Origin: Malania oleifera
Lineage: Eukaryota; Streptophyta; Magnoliopsida; Santalales; Ximeniaceae
Assembly: GCF_029873635.1 (NCBI RefSeq)
Contig: NC_080422.1
Location: forward strand, 4,692,001-4,756,000
Length of the DNA: 64,000 bases
Reading direction: 5' to 3'
Positions within the stretch are counted from its first letter, which is position 1, and every line of letters begins with the position of its first letter. This document shows positions 35,044-46,365 of the stretch, piece after piece. The notes below the pieces were generated by a model, which worked only from the letters and a program-made list of their open reading frames with translations, searched no databases and had not been told where the DNA came from. Both the position numbers and the translations under genes were made by a program.

Positions 35044-36240
35044 ACATACTTTAACAAACCTGCTAGATATAAACGAGTGGGTTGCACCTGAATAGAAAAG
35101 CACAACAGATTTATGGGAAAACATATAAATAATACCCGTAACTACGTCCTCTACGTACTCGGCATCACTTGGTGTCATTGAGTACACCCGTGCCTGAGTT
35201 GTATTCCCCTAGTGACCACCTTGGGGTGCTTGATTCCCCCTCCCATACTACTACTGTTAAGATGTGTAATTCATTGTTGTGGGATAGTCTCGCACTTAAT
35301 GCCCTGCTACACCGTAGCTGTAGCAAACCGTCGTTCCAGCCCTACACTCGCCTCAATGCTTCTTGTGGCATTTGGGACAAGTAGCACTCTGAGAACTCCC
35401 CTGTGAGGCTCGACATCTCGACACATGCCGTTGGAACGACGAACTACCAAGCCGCTTCCAGGAGTTTTGGCTAGAGCTGGATTGATAACTCTGAGGCAAG
35501 GACCTCTTTCCTCCGGTTCACCTTTCTCTCCCCTTCCTGAATACTAGCCTCCGTCGCCATGGCTCTATCCACCAGTTCAGTAAAGCTCTAGACCAATAAC
35601 GCCGCCACCAACGCACGTATTGCCCGCTTTAACCCTCTCTCAAACATCTGAGCCTTCTTCGGCTCATCTGGGACCATATATGGAGCAAATCAGGATAGTT
35701 CCACAAATCAGGCTGCATATTGCTGCACCAACAAGGACCCCTGCGTCAGATATAGGATGTCATCTGCCTTTGCCACTTTAGTGGCAACAAGGAAGTATTT
35801 ACTGAAGAAGACTTCCCTGAATCGGCTCCAGGTAACATATGCATACCTTTGCCGTTGTTCCTCTACCAGCTTAGCCGATCTCCACCATCTCTTTACCTCT
35901 CCCACCAGTTTAAAGGTGGCTAACCTCACTTTCTGCTCCTTTGTGCATTCCAGCACCCCCAACAGTTCCTTCATCTCCTGAATCCAGTCTTTCGCCGCAA
36001 TTGGGTTCGGTCCTCCCGAGAATGTCGACGAATTCATCCGAGAAAACTACTGGAATGTGTAGCCTCTATTAGCCACTAGCTGACCTTGTTCACGAGAATC
36101 CCTCCGAATTCCCTTCCTAGCTTAGCGTGCTATACTGCGCAGCATAGTCGAGGTCTCAATGTCATCTTCCCTGGAGGCATCCACATGATTGTCCCCTCCA
36201 GACATAACCTCCTTTCCCCTGGGTTCCATCTTGAGGATAG
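35044..36240 (-). pseudogene. TK2 gag and start of protease, copy B (broken)
   Basis: This is the duplicate of 21299-22482. The open part at 35708-36037 reads ECTKEQKVRLATF and WSRFREVFFSKYFLVAT. Stops break it at different places from copy A, so decay continued after the duplication. Confidence 0.78.
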
Positions 36241-36656
36241 GATAGAAGCCGATTTAAAAATTCCACATTTATCAAGGTCGATGCAAGTATGGAATGACTA
36301 ATAGCTAAAACATACAAATCAGTTTAAAGAAATCACTTATACATTACTGCTACAAAACTGCCAAGGCGTTGGACCCTAATCATGACACTGACACTACATA
36401 CATACTTTTCCAACCTATCGTTCCAAATCCTAAATTTCGGAGCTCCAGTCTCTCAACCTAGAAACGAAACCATTGATGGATTTACCGTGGTTTTCTTGAA
36501 ATTGTCACTCTAGGAAAAACATAGAAGACCATCGAAAGATCATTGTCCCTAAGCTCCCAAACTAAAACCCAACTTAACTTACCCATTCTTATTCTTAACT
36601 CATCTCAACCTATACTCTGGTAAGTATCACTAACAAAGTCTATAGAACCTAGCAAA

Positions 36657-36673
36657 CCTAGGCTCTGATACCA
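36657..36673 (-). other. TK2 primer-binding site, copy B
   Basis: This is identical to the copy A site (TGGTATCAGAGCCTAGG). The 416 bases before it (36241-36656) are the non-coding leader. Confidence 0.86.
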
Positions 36674-36675
36674 CC

Positions 36676-38592
36676 TATAACCCCCCGACCTGCCACGTGG
36701 GCCCGGGGTGCTACTTTAGTGATGTCTGTGTACTTGATACCATAATTATTAAATATAGATGTAGCAGAAATAATGAAACAATCACCAAACATACATTACC
36801 AGAGTTTTATGTCTTTTAATACATATAACTTCCCAAACATCCATATTACAATCCAACCAAAACTGAACAACTAGTTTGGTCCATACGACCATAATACAAG
36901 GCCAGAGGCATACAACATAGCTACTCACCTCTGAGTTCTTACAGACACTCTAAAAAAGAAACTATTCTATCCTTCACCCCCTGATCCTGCTAAGCACGGT
37001 ACCTATTACTTCTTGAAAAGATGATTTGTATATTGGGGTGAGACACTTCTTAGTAAGAGTGATCAAGTTAATATCATTGTGTGGACAACATGCATTAGTG
37101 TTTACAGAAAGACATCCATTCTTCATATAACCGAAAATAACTGTCTTTACATCATACATACTTACACGGTTGAAAAATACTCGTTTCATCTTCCTAACAT
37201 AAATAGCTCATTAATCACATAACATCATTTACATAAATATATAGATATGCATAAAAGACACCTCTTGGAACTAACGCTATGTATAAACCCCTGTGGTCAA
37301 GGTTGTACTGCCTGAAGGCTAGACTAAGCCTGGGGTGATCAACCCAGACAAAGTCAACATTCATCCACGTCATAACTTCGACTGCGCAGGCATCCGAAAC
37401 TTACTTACGTGACCCGATTGCCCTACCGTGTCCTGAAAGTCTGGGCTTTCAGGTATGGTACACCCTTTACCGAGGCTAATCGACATAGACCACCCACAAC
37501 ACTCTTGTAGTACAGTGTGGGCGCACATGGTCACATACATAATTTCTAGCTACGGTACCATACTCATAACATAATGGTCCTCAAGGTTCCTAAAACATAT
37601 CACACAATTTAGTAATAAAAACCATATTTCATATAAAACCTGTCATTTAAAACCTCTAGCCCTCGACCGTCATATAAAAAATCGGCTCACAGTTGTTAAA
37701 CATAATCTTGGCCCTTGCGGCCGAAAACATAATCCTATACTTTCATAAGTAATTCTAGTATTTCACAAACACTCATCATTTTAGTTACAAAAAGCATATA
37801 CATATCATTTTCCTGCCACACAATTTCCTGTACTTTGAATATAGCCCGTAGGCAAACAAGAAAACATAACATACATAGTTTAAAACATAAAACCGAGCTT
37901 CCCACCGTTCGTTTATACTGAAAATACCATAACGTATATTCTAGGTTTGAAAACAGATTCTTTGAATGACCGGTTTTAGAAATCTCAACTGAAAACATAA
38001 ATATACTTACTTCATAAACATTTCAAATGGTTCAATTTCATTAAAAAGCCGACTTAACTCAATCCCCTTGCCTTTTTTGAAAAAGAATCCAAAATGCTCG
38101 AAAACCGATTCTTAGCTTTTTCTTGAAATCAAGAATTTACTCCGCTAGGATTGTAGATATTCACTCCCTGATCCTTGTGGTAACTTCCAATCGTTGATTC
38201 GGGCGACGAACGATGAAGAAACCGAAGAGAGAGAGAGTGTGGTTCGTGGTTTTACAGAGAGAGAGAGATTTAGCTTTCTTAATGAAGAAGCAAACAAAAA
38301 TCCTATTTATAGACTCTTGACCCGGTCAAATTCGTCGACAAAGTGACGCTTTCGTCGACGAACCACAGAAGGCCATTCGTCGACGAACCTCTTCCTTCGT
38401 CGACGAACCCTAGCCTGATATTTTCCAGCCGTTTTGAATCTCTTCGTTGACAAGGCTCTGAATTTCGGCGACGAACCTCCTAAGGGCCTTCGTCGACAAG
38501 AACATGGACCTCGTTTACGAAGCCTGCTGTTCCACTTTTTAAATTTTATTTTCTTATTTATTTTCCTTATTTTCCGGGTTCAGGTCTCTACA
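36676..38592 (-). repeat. TK2 5' LTR, copy B
   Basis: This 1917-bp LTR begins TATAACC (TG changed to TA) and ends TCTCTACA. Its GA run is only about 14 bases, compared with about 70 in copy A. The decamer array at 38331-38522 is intact and keeps more perfect units than copy A. Confidence 0.85.
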
Positions 38593-39355
38593 ATTATGTT
38601 GATTCAATAATACGAGTGAGTGAAGTTTAAATTAGAACTTTAGAGAGTCACATTGGAGTTGAAAGGGTTCATGATAAATAGGAATAAGACAAAATATATG
38701 AAGTATAATTTCAATAATGTAAGGAGTAGCAATAGGGAGAAAATTAAACTTTATCAAGAAATTAATCGCACTAATAGATTTAGATATCTTGGATCCATTG
38801 TGCGAGCTGAAGGGGAAATTGAAGAATACGTAGTACATAGAATTTTAAAACAGGTTAGGTAAAAATAAAGGAGTGTGTCAAGTATGTTGTGTATCGTAGA
38901 ATGTTATAACGTCAAATATGTGTTATGGTTCAGAATTTGGACAATTAAGAAACAACATATACAAAAAATAAAAGTTGTTAAGATGCGAATGTTAAAGTGG
39001 ATGAGTTGTTTAGCATTAAAAAATAAAGTAAGAGATGAATATATACATAATAATTTAGACATAACACTAGTTGAAAAACAAGACAAGACAGGGGCAATTT
39101 AGACGGTTTGGGCATTTGAAACACAGACCTAATGGAATACTTAGGAAAAGTGAGTTAATTATTGTATTTGACATGAAAAGGAGTAAGGATAGACATAAAA
39201 AAACTTAAACTGAGGTAATGAGAAATGATTTAATAGCCTTTAATCTAATAAAGAAAACGCTTTTCATTGGGTGAATTGACGGAAAAAGATTCATGTAATT
39301 GACTCTACGTAGTGAAACTTAAGACATGTTGTTGTTGTTATTGTTGTTGTTTGTT
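38593..39355 (+). pseudogene. RTE-type LINE 3' fragment, copy B
   Basis: This is the duplicate of 24916-25636, including 52 bases lost there (NRNKTKYMKYNF region, 38653-38720). It reads FRYLGSIVRAEGEIEEYVVH, then KKQHIQKIKVVKMRMLKW, and ends in GTT repeats at 39328-39355. Confidence 0.78.
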
Positions 39356-39707
39356 GTCTTTATAATTTTATCCCTTCAATAATAACAGGAGTGGGTAAAT
39401 AAAAATGCACACAACTCATTATATAAAATATAGGGTAAGACAATATTTGCGTGTGTGTACACAACATCTTAGATCAAATAGGATTCGTGTGTGGAGTTAA
39501 AAGTCATGTAATGATGGATGAGCGCACATTTGGAATATTTAAAATGCGAAGAATATTGAAAATGTGAAATATTCAAAGTAAGTTCACACTTAAAAATATT
39601 AGAGTAACAACCAAATATCTCCATAGAACATAGTACAATCATAATAATCATTATTTTTCAAAAAATAATGTTTTTAAAGACTAACTTTTGATTCCACAAA
39701 TAATAGC

Positions 39708-39763
<56 letters not shown>

Positions 39764-41822
39764 ATCAAATTTATTTTAAAAATGTAAAATTCCATATTAA
39801 TTTGTATGAGCAATTTTTTTTCTTAAAATGAGAAATAATTTCATAAATATATATTTCATAAAAATACTAATCATTCACTTATATTCCATTTGTTTGTTGC
39901 CTGCGAAAAAAGTGTATAAATTTAATTGAAGAGAGAGAGAGAGAGAGAGAGAGCAGGTGGGGCTTTGACAAGTGGACTCAAAGAGGTGGAGTGGTTGCAT
40001 GCAAACACATGCTTTTCACAATTTTTTAATTTTTTTTTCTTCCTTTGTAGGATTTGGTCCTTCCTTTAATTTAAATCTAACCCTAAGATTTTTTTGCCCT
40101 TTTGAATGAGTCCTTATTCTTAAAATTTATAAAATTATCTCAATTAAAAATTTATATATTTGTTTTCTACTTACGTGAGAAAATTGTAAATTGGAATTAA
40201 ATAATATCAAAATAATTTCTTTTCATAGTATAGACCTAAAAAAGTTTCGTCGTAATTTATTTTGGATTTCAAACTAACTAGTTAAATTCCAAATATTTAT
40301 ATATAAATTTCAAAAATTCTTAAATTTTATTTCACTAATTATTGATGAGACAATGTTCAGATATATACATTAATTTAATAATAATATGTTAATGCAATCA
40401 AAAAATAAAGATAACAAAATGATATCGTACCTGCAATATTACCGTTTTGAAAGTTAATCACGTAGAGTAGTCTTATCCCCAATCTCTTGTATTTTTTTCC
40501 CCTCTTATTAGGGTAATATATAAACCAAGCGACTTTATTCAATAATATCTTATTCAAGTTCATTCATTATATAAACGAGTCATCTCCAAATCTAACTTTA
40601 TAGATTAGAATTGGGCACTTTTAATAAACTCAAATTAGACTTATTTAATAAGTTTAAATTAGACTCGATGTAATTGGCTTACAAGTAGGAATTGTTAAGC
40701 GTGTACTTATTTATCTAAAATTGTATAATTTGAATTTAGTGATAAGGCCAATTTCAATACCAATCGATTAACTTGATACATTGTAGTTAACAAATCGCCC
40801 GTGAGCATCACAAAAACTCGATCCAGTAAGGGCTCATCAGTTTTTCATTTGCACAATAAACAAGTTTGAGTAAGCATATTAAAACTCAATTTAATTAAAA
40901 ATTTAATAAACAATCTAGAACATGATAAAGTTTGGATTGACTCAACTCATTTACAGTTCTATATTTGATCTCTTTTTCACCCTTTTTCCCCTTTTAGTTA
41001 TCGTTCTCTCCCACTCTTCTCCGTTCTCTCACCTTTAGAAACAAATTCCACCCAATTAATTAGACTTAAAACTTGATTTATAATTGCTTTTGTTTGAAAT
41101 CCATTCACTTATTATTAATCTTTGAACTCATTCCATTTGAATAAATGTAAAAAAAAGAGAAAAATATTGCTTTTTCGAGGTAAATTTATGCATTGGTAGA
41201 ATCATGGACTTTGGTATGAATAATGCATTATAAAGGTTATCTAGCAATATTTAGGGGGTTTTATTTATTTGGCATTGCCTTAACTCTATGAGTAGTTGTT
41301 TACACGTTTGATTTACGAGACTTGGTTACTTAATTTGACAAGTCATTTTTATTCCGGTTTAATTTATGTACAAAGAGGGGATACCCCAATTTTTTTGAGT
41401 TCGATATTTTTTAATGTCACCCCAAATATTTATATATATTTGTGTGAACATACATTTCATTCCTTGTTATAAAATATCCCTTTATGAGAATGATTGAGAA
41501 TCTTTGCTTATGACATGTTTTGCACTACTTGCATTCTTCTTCCATTTCGTCTTCTTATTTTAATGGATTAAAATTAAGCATTTTTTAAAAACAAAAGGAA
41601 TAAAATTATACATCAACATGAGATTAAAAAATTTCATATAAAAAATCCAACAGTTGCTAATCTCCCATATTATCAACATGGAAAAAAAATAGAGTTTTTA
41701 AGCGGATATTACAGATTCCAATAGTTATATAAAAAAATAAAATAAAATAAATTTTCGAAATATTGAATGTATGTCAAAATATGGAAAATAGTTTGAGACA
41801 AAGTTAACACAAATCTATGTAA
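39356..41822. other. Non-coding flank within unit B
   Basis: This is A/T-rich sequence matching 25637-28124. It has a TA microsatellite (about 39712-39758), longer than in unit A, and a GA run (about 39930-39953). No gene is seen. Confidence 0.6.
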
Positions 41823-43390
41823 TTGTTACCATAATTTTTAAAGTGTCTTAGAGTGTCCTAGAGAGTCTCCTTAGAATATGTAATTTACTTTCTCTTGATG
41901 CATATATTTTATTGGTTCTCTTGTTCAATAAAAGGGTTATATGTTTTTATGAGAGATATATAAGACAACTCCTTAATAGTTCTCTTTAACATAAGAAAAC
42001 CCAATGATCTTTGTAAACAACTTTCAAGCCATTGCAGAGCATACTCTCTCTCTCTCTCTCTCTCCCCTTAATTTTCCCCCTAAATTGTTGGGCCTTAGAA
42101 TTGAGGTACTTCCACTTTTTTTTTTTTATTTCCTTTCTAGTTGCTAGATCACTTTGAGCCTTAAGAGTTTTTTTTTTTGGTAAAAGAGGGCGGCACATGC
42201 ATTTATTTATTAATAAACCTTCACTTTTGGTAGAGGAATATCGTGGTTATAAGTTAAAACCAACCAACCAAATTAGGACAAACAAATTTAAACATAACTA
42301 ACAAATGAGAGAGCCTTAGAGTTAAGGTGCTTATTCGTCTAGAGTGTCGATTTGCCCTTCACATTCTTTTCTTATTTTTTCGGTTAAGATAGTTTCTATA
42401 AACTTCACTAACCCTGAGTTAGATAAGTTTTGAATTTATAGTTGTATTGAATTTGTATAGAATGTAATATAAAATTAAACCAAAATTTGTTCAAATCCGC
42501 TCAAATTCAAATTTAAGGACTCAAATTTATACTTTCAAACATAACATAATTTTAGAGGTAGTTTGAAAAATATTAGATGTAATTATAATTAAAATTCTTA
42601 AATAATTTTTTCTCAAAAGATACTCACCTCTCTTGAGATTTGAAAAAAAGATATAAATTTCTTCTAAAGTTTTAAAATTTTCATTGAATCAATGTTTCAA
42701 AAATGACACTAACATCTCCTAAAATTTAGTTAAAAAATATAAATGTCCCTCTCAAAAGACTTGTCTTTTGGTAAAATAGAAGGGAATGTTTATGTCTTTT
42801 TGATAAATTTTAAAAAATCCCTTGAAATTCTTGAAATTTAAGAGAAATTTCTGAAAATTTTTAAACTGGAATAGAGGCCTCTATTTTTTTTTTACCAAAT
42901 ATGTCTTTTACCCCAAAATATAATATTGACTTCCTAACAAATTTCAAATGTATAAAGATCCCACGGCTCATCTTACGAAGAACAACTCCGTATCATGTGA
43001 CCTCAGTATTTAAATACTTTCTTCTTTTGTGTTTGTATTCTTAGAAAACGAAGGAAAACAAAAAGAAACTCAATCCCATGATTGGCTGCAGGCACAAAGA
43101 CCGGAGAGCACATGCTGCCTTTACTATTTTCGGTTAGTTGAATGATTAATTTCCCCGAGCTTGAGAGAAATTCAAAATAATTGAAGAACAGCACTTTGAA
43201 ATTTAAAATGCTAAAAAAAGAAAAATCAGTGCCAGCTTTTCTGAAAAATAATTGGAGGCGCTGGGGAGATGACGACTGGGGGAGATGGTAAGCGGCATAA
43301 ACAATTCAAAAGTTGACGAGTCTCCTGTTCAGGAGGAAGGAGGAGAAGAAGAAACGAGAAGAGGAAAGAAGAATGTGCGTACATGTGTAT
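41823..43390. other. Intergenic region upstream of CBL gene 1
   Basis: This is A/T-rich non-coding DNA outside the duplication. It has a CT microsatellite (42045-42063) and a truncated L1 end (separate entry). A stretch at 42600-42900 resembles 57600-57770 (phrases on TTGAAATT and TTTACCAAAT), suggesting an unclassified dispersed repeat. No coding sequence is supported. Confidence 0.5.
42168..42310 (-). mobile_element. Short L1-type LINE 3' end
   Basis: On the minus strand the sequence ends TGCCGCCCTCTTTTACC plus a run of A, and contains AAGGTTTATTAATAAA. The same end is seen at 58254-58393. Flanks read GAGCCTTAAGAG (left) and GAGCCTTAGAG (right), a likely TSD with one indel. It is severely 5'-truncated, about 143 bp. 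Confidence 0.6.
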
Positions 43391-43553
43391 GAGTTTTATA
43401 TATAAATTCTGCCAATGAGAAAAGCCCTTGTCAGGGAAGAACGAACGCCGACCTTCCCTAGATCGACACGACCCTGGTCAGTTCATTTCCATCTCCTTCC
43501 TGTCCCTCTCCCTGTAATTTTATTTTTTAGCTTGATGTTAAATTTTGGGTTTG
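43390..43553 (+). promoter_or_regulatory. Predicted promoter and 5' UTR exon of CBL gene 1
   Basis: A TATA-like TTTATATATAAATT (about 43394-43407) lies upstream of a pyrimidine-rich leader (TCCATCTCCTTCCTGTCCC). TTGGTAAGAT at about 43552 is a good donor, and TTATTGGCAG ending at 46327 is a good acceptor. A 5' UTR intron of about 2.8 kb before the coding exon is therefore proposed. This is inference; no transcript data are available here. Confidence 0.4.
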
Positions 43554-44039
43554 GTAAGATTTCGAATCTTCCATTTTAATCTGGGTCTTTATCTTTTGCG
43601 ATTAGCATGGTTGAACTGGTTTTTGGTTTTCCCATTTCGATCATGCTTGGCTTTACGTAGATGAGGAATTTTATCGAGCAGCTTATGCTCCTGAAAGAAA
43701 AAAAAGGAAAAGAAAGTTGTTGATGGGATAAGGATCATGGGATGCTTAGTTTGTGATCTTAAGTTACTAGTTTTTGTTTGTTTATGTGGGGTTTAGAGCA
43801 GTGCTGTTTATTAACAACATTACTGTTTAGCTGCTTTTAGAAAGAGCGGAGCAAAAGGAGGAAAAAGTGTTTTCATTTATTTATTACCTTTGTACCTGTT
43901 CTCTTTGCGTTCGGATTCTAGATCTGTATTTGGAATTTATCACTCAGCGAGAAAGTGCAAACATTTACAGCTACATTTCTCATGCAAACAAACTGCTTTC
44001 ATTACCTGCTTTATTTATTTATTTATACTGGACAAAAGT

Positions 44040-44320
44040 CCTTCCAATGGTTATGCTAATCAATTGAGGAATTGAGAAAATAATTATTTCTTAATATTCC
44101 TAATTATGTCATTCAATATGTAATAAAAAAAGAATAGACGTTCTATGGTGAAATTTGGAAATAGTTATTTCTTATTTATTCTTTATCATAGACTCATAAA
44201 ATGTTCTCATAGTTATTTGCTATCTAGTAACAATTTAATTTCTTGTATAACTAATTGTACTAACCTATTATGACTCATCTATCGCTAAGAATATGTATTC
44301 CGTGAAGCAAATGTAACCTA
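44040..44320. repeat. MITE-like dispersed repeat, older copy
   Basis: The reverse complement of this segment matches 53226-53548 over about 180 bases in the core (AATAGTTATTTCTTGTCTATTC-like, GACTCATAAAATGTT, CTTGTATAACTAATTGTA). Its outer ends are diverged. It lies in the proposed 5' UTR intron of CBL gene 1. Confidence 0.5.
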
Positions 44321-46365
44321 AGAGTTAATTCAATGAATGAAAGCCCATTCAAGCCAGGGTATACGGAGGGTTTTGGGCTTCTTGACTCAAGTTTAGTTTT
44401 TATTATTTTATTTTATTTTTATTTTTATTTTTTTTCCCTTTCTTTTGTTGGCTGGGTTTTCTACTGCTTAATCATGATGATAGCTTCACTGTTTAGTTGC
44501 TGCGTGCAGGCGCATGCACACTGCACAGACACACACACACAGATGTTTGTCTCCAGACTTCTTAAAACTTCCAAAATTTTCTTCAGTCAGTTTTGCCTTA
44601 CAAGGCTTCTCTAGGAAGTCAATGGTTGGTGGCAGTAAAGCCATTGGTCGATTATAGATGTTGTGCTGCAAAAGGTTGAAGTCAAAGGAGCTCATTTTTA
44701 GGGCATAATTCATCTATCTCATACCTGCACCAGAAGTACATATTGCAATGATATAATAATTAGATGATGGTATCTCAGTATGGTTGTCGATGAGGTTTAT
44801 AAAGCATTATTTCAGATAATCAGATGATGGTATTGGCATGACTGTCAGATCTTACTCTGCTTATAGCAATCCAAAAATTCACAGAAATGCAACAGTTGAC
44901 CTGAGAAACGCAATTCAAGTATTAGTTTGTATGGAGTATGGACTTACATGTCAAATTTCTTATAGAAAATATGTTTAGACGTCAAAGTCATCTAATCTCC
45001 AGAACATTAGGACGTGAGAACACATTTTTTAATTGTGTGGTCAAATTTCATTCTTTAATACCACAGTGTACCTTGATGGAACAATTACAAAAAAAAAAAA
45101 AAAGTATATTATGCTGTGTTTTACATAAAATGGAAAATTTAACGCATGCCACTTATTTTTTGATGCCAGGGGAAATGCAGTGAGTGCCCCAGCTCTATTC
45201 TAGCAAGTTAATAATATAATCCCTATCTTGTTTCATAAAACATGCATGTGGGAAAATGTGTTTAATAATTGAAATTCTACAGATTATCTTTGCTCTAGTT
45301 TCATGTTGCTTCAACGCAATAACTTCACTGTTCACACATTTAGAAAATTAAGAATATATTCCTGTCTTGTTTTCTCAAACATGCCCAAGGGTGCATGTTT
45401 AATGGTTGGAATAGTATACATTGTCTTTGTGCCAATCCCATGTCAAATTTGCAGTGAGAACATCACACATTTTAAGTCAACATTGCATGTCTTATTTTTT
45501 ATTTTTTTATTTTTATATATAAATATTTAAACCCTACCCCTTAAAAAAAAACACCCTTGAATTACCTTTACTTATCATGATTGTACTCTATTGATATCAC
45601 GGTGATGAAGTCTGTCACCAAAAAATAAGTTGATAGAAAGTTATTTCGCACAACACTGAAATAACCAAATTGAATACATAGGCAGCTAGACATTGCTAAC
45701 TGCTAAGTGTGAACTAAAAATGTCTTGATTATGCAAGTTATGGAGCTTTTTAATTAGTGTTGTAACTGATTTAATTGTTTTGGCTATGCTAGCTCAGTTT
45801 TTTGTTTAATGACAGCAATATTTGAAGTCTGCTGATTTTCTCCGACCCAAGATGGGGCCCCATATTAGTCAGTTGAATTTTAAACTCTACTACAAGATAT
45901 ATTTTAGAGAAGTTATACTTGGCCTGTTAGCAGCGGACTCACAAGTGTCTATGAGAGGCCACCTAAGTTAGAAAGAAGTGAGAACATTCACTGGATAGTG
46001 TACCAGGGTTGGTTGCTAAAATTTCTTAGGGGATTGGATGTAGAGCGTTGCAATATTCTTTGACATCCCAAAGATATTTAACTTGTACACCTGGCTTGTT
46101 TTCCATAACATTTGAGTGCAAAGCTCCCTGACCATTTCAAAGATGGAACCATTATCATAAATGATGGCAAGATTGACCCATCCATATAAAATTAATGGGC
46201 CTTAAAAAAAAAATTTCCTTGCCATAAAGTGGCAAGCCCATGAAAAATATTAAGCTTAGGAAATTACCATGAAATTTTTGATTATAATATTCATTTTGAT
46301 ATATATTTCTCTTCTGGTTATTGGCAGGTGCATATCTTTAGATACTTCCATTTACCCACACTGTG

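Larger units (their letters stand above)
28125..41822. repeat. Tandem segmental duplication, unit B (13.7 kb)
   Basis: This is the second copy of 12072-28124. It is shorter mainly because of three deletions: about 1944 bases of Athila protease-RT-RNase H (junction at 29736/29737), about 240 bases in the Athila LTR (junction near 34290) and about 80 bases near 34968. It keeps 52 bases of the LINE that unit A lost. Single-copy-looking sequence follows directly at 41823. Confidence 0.9.
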
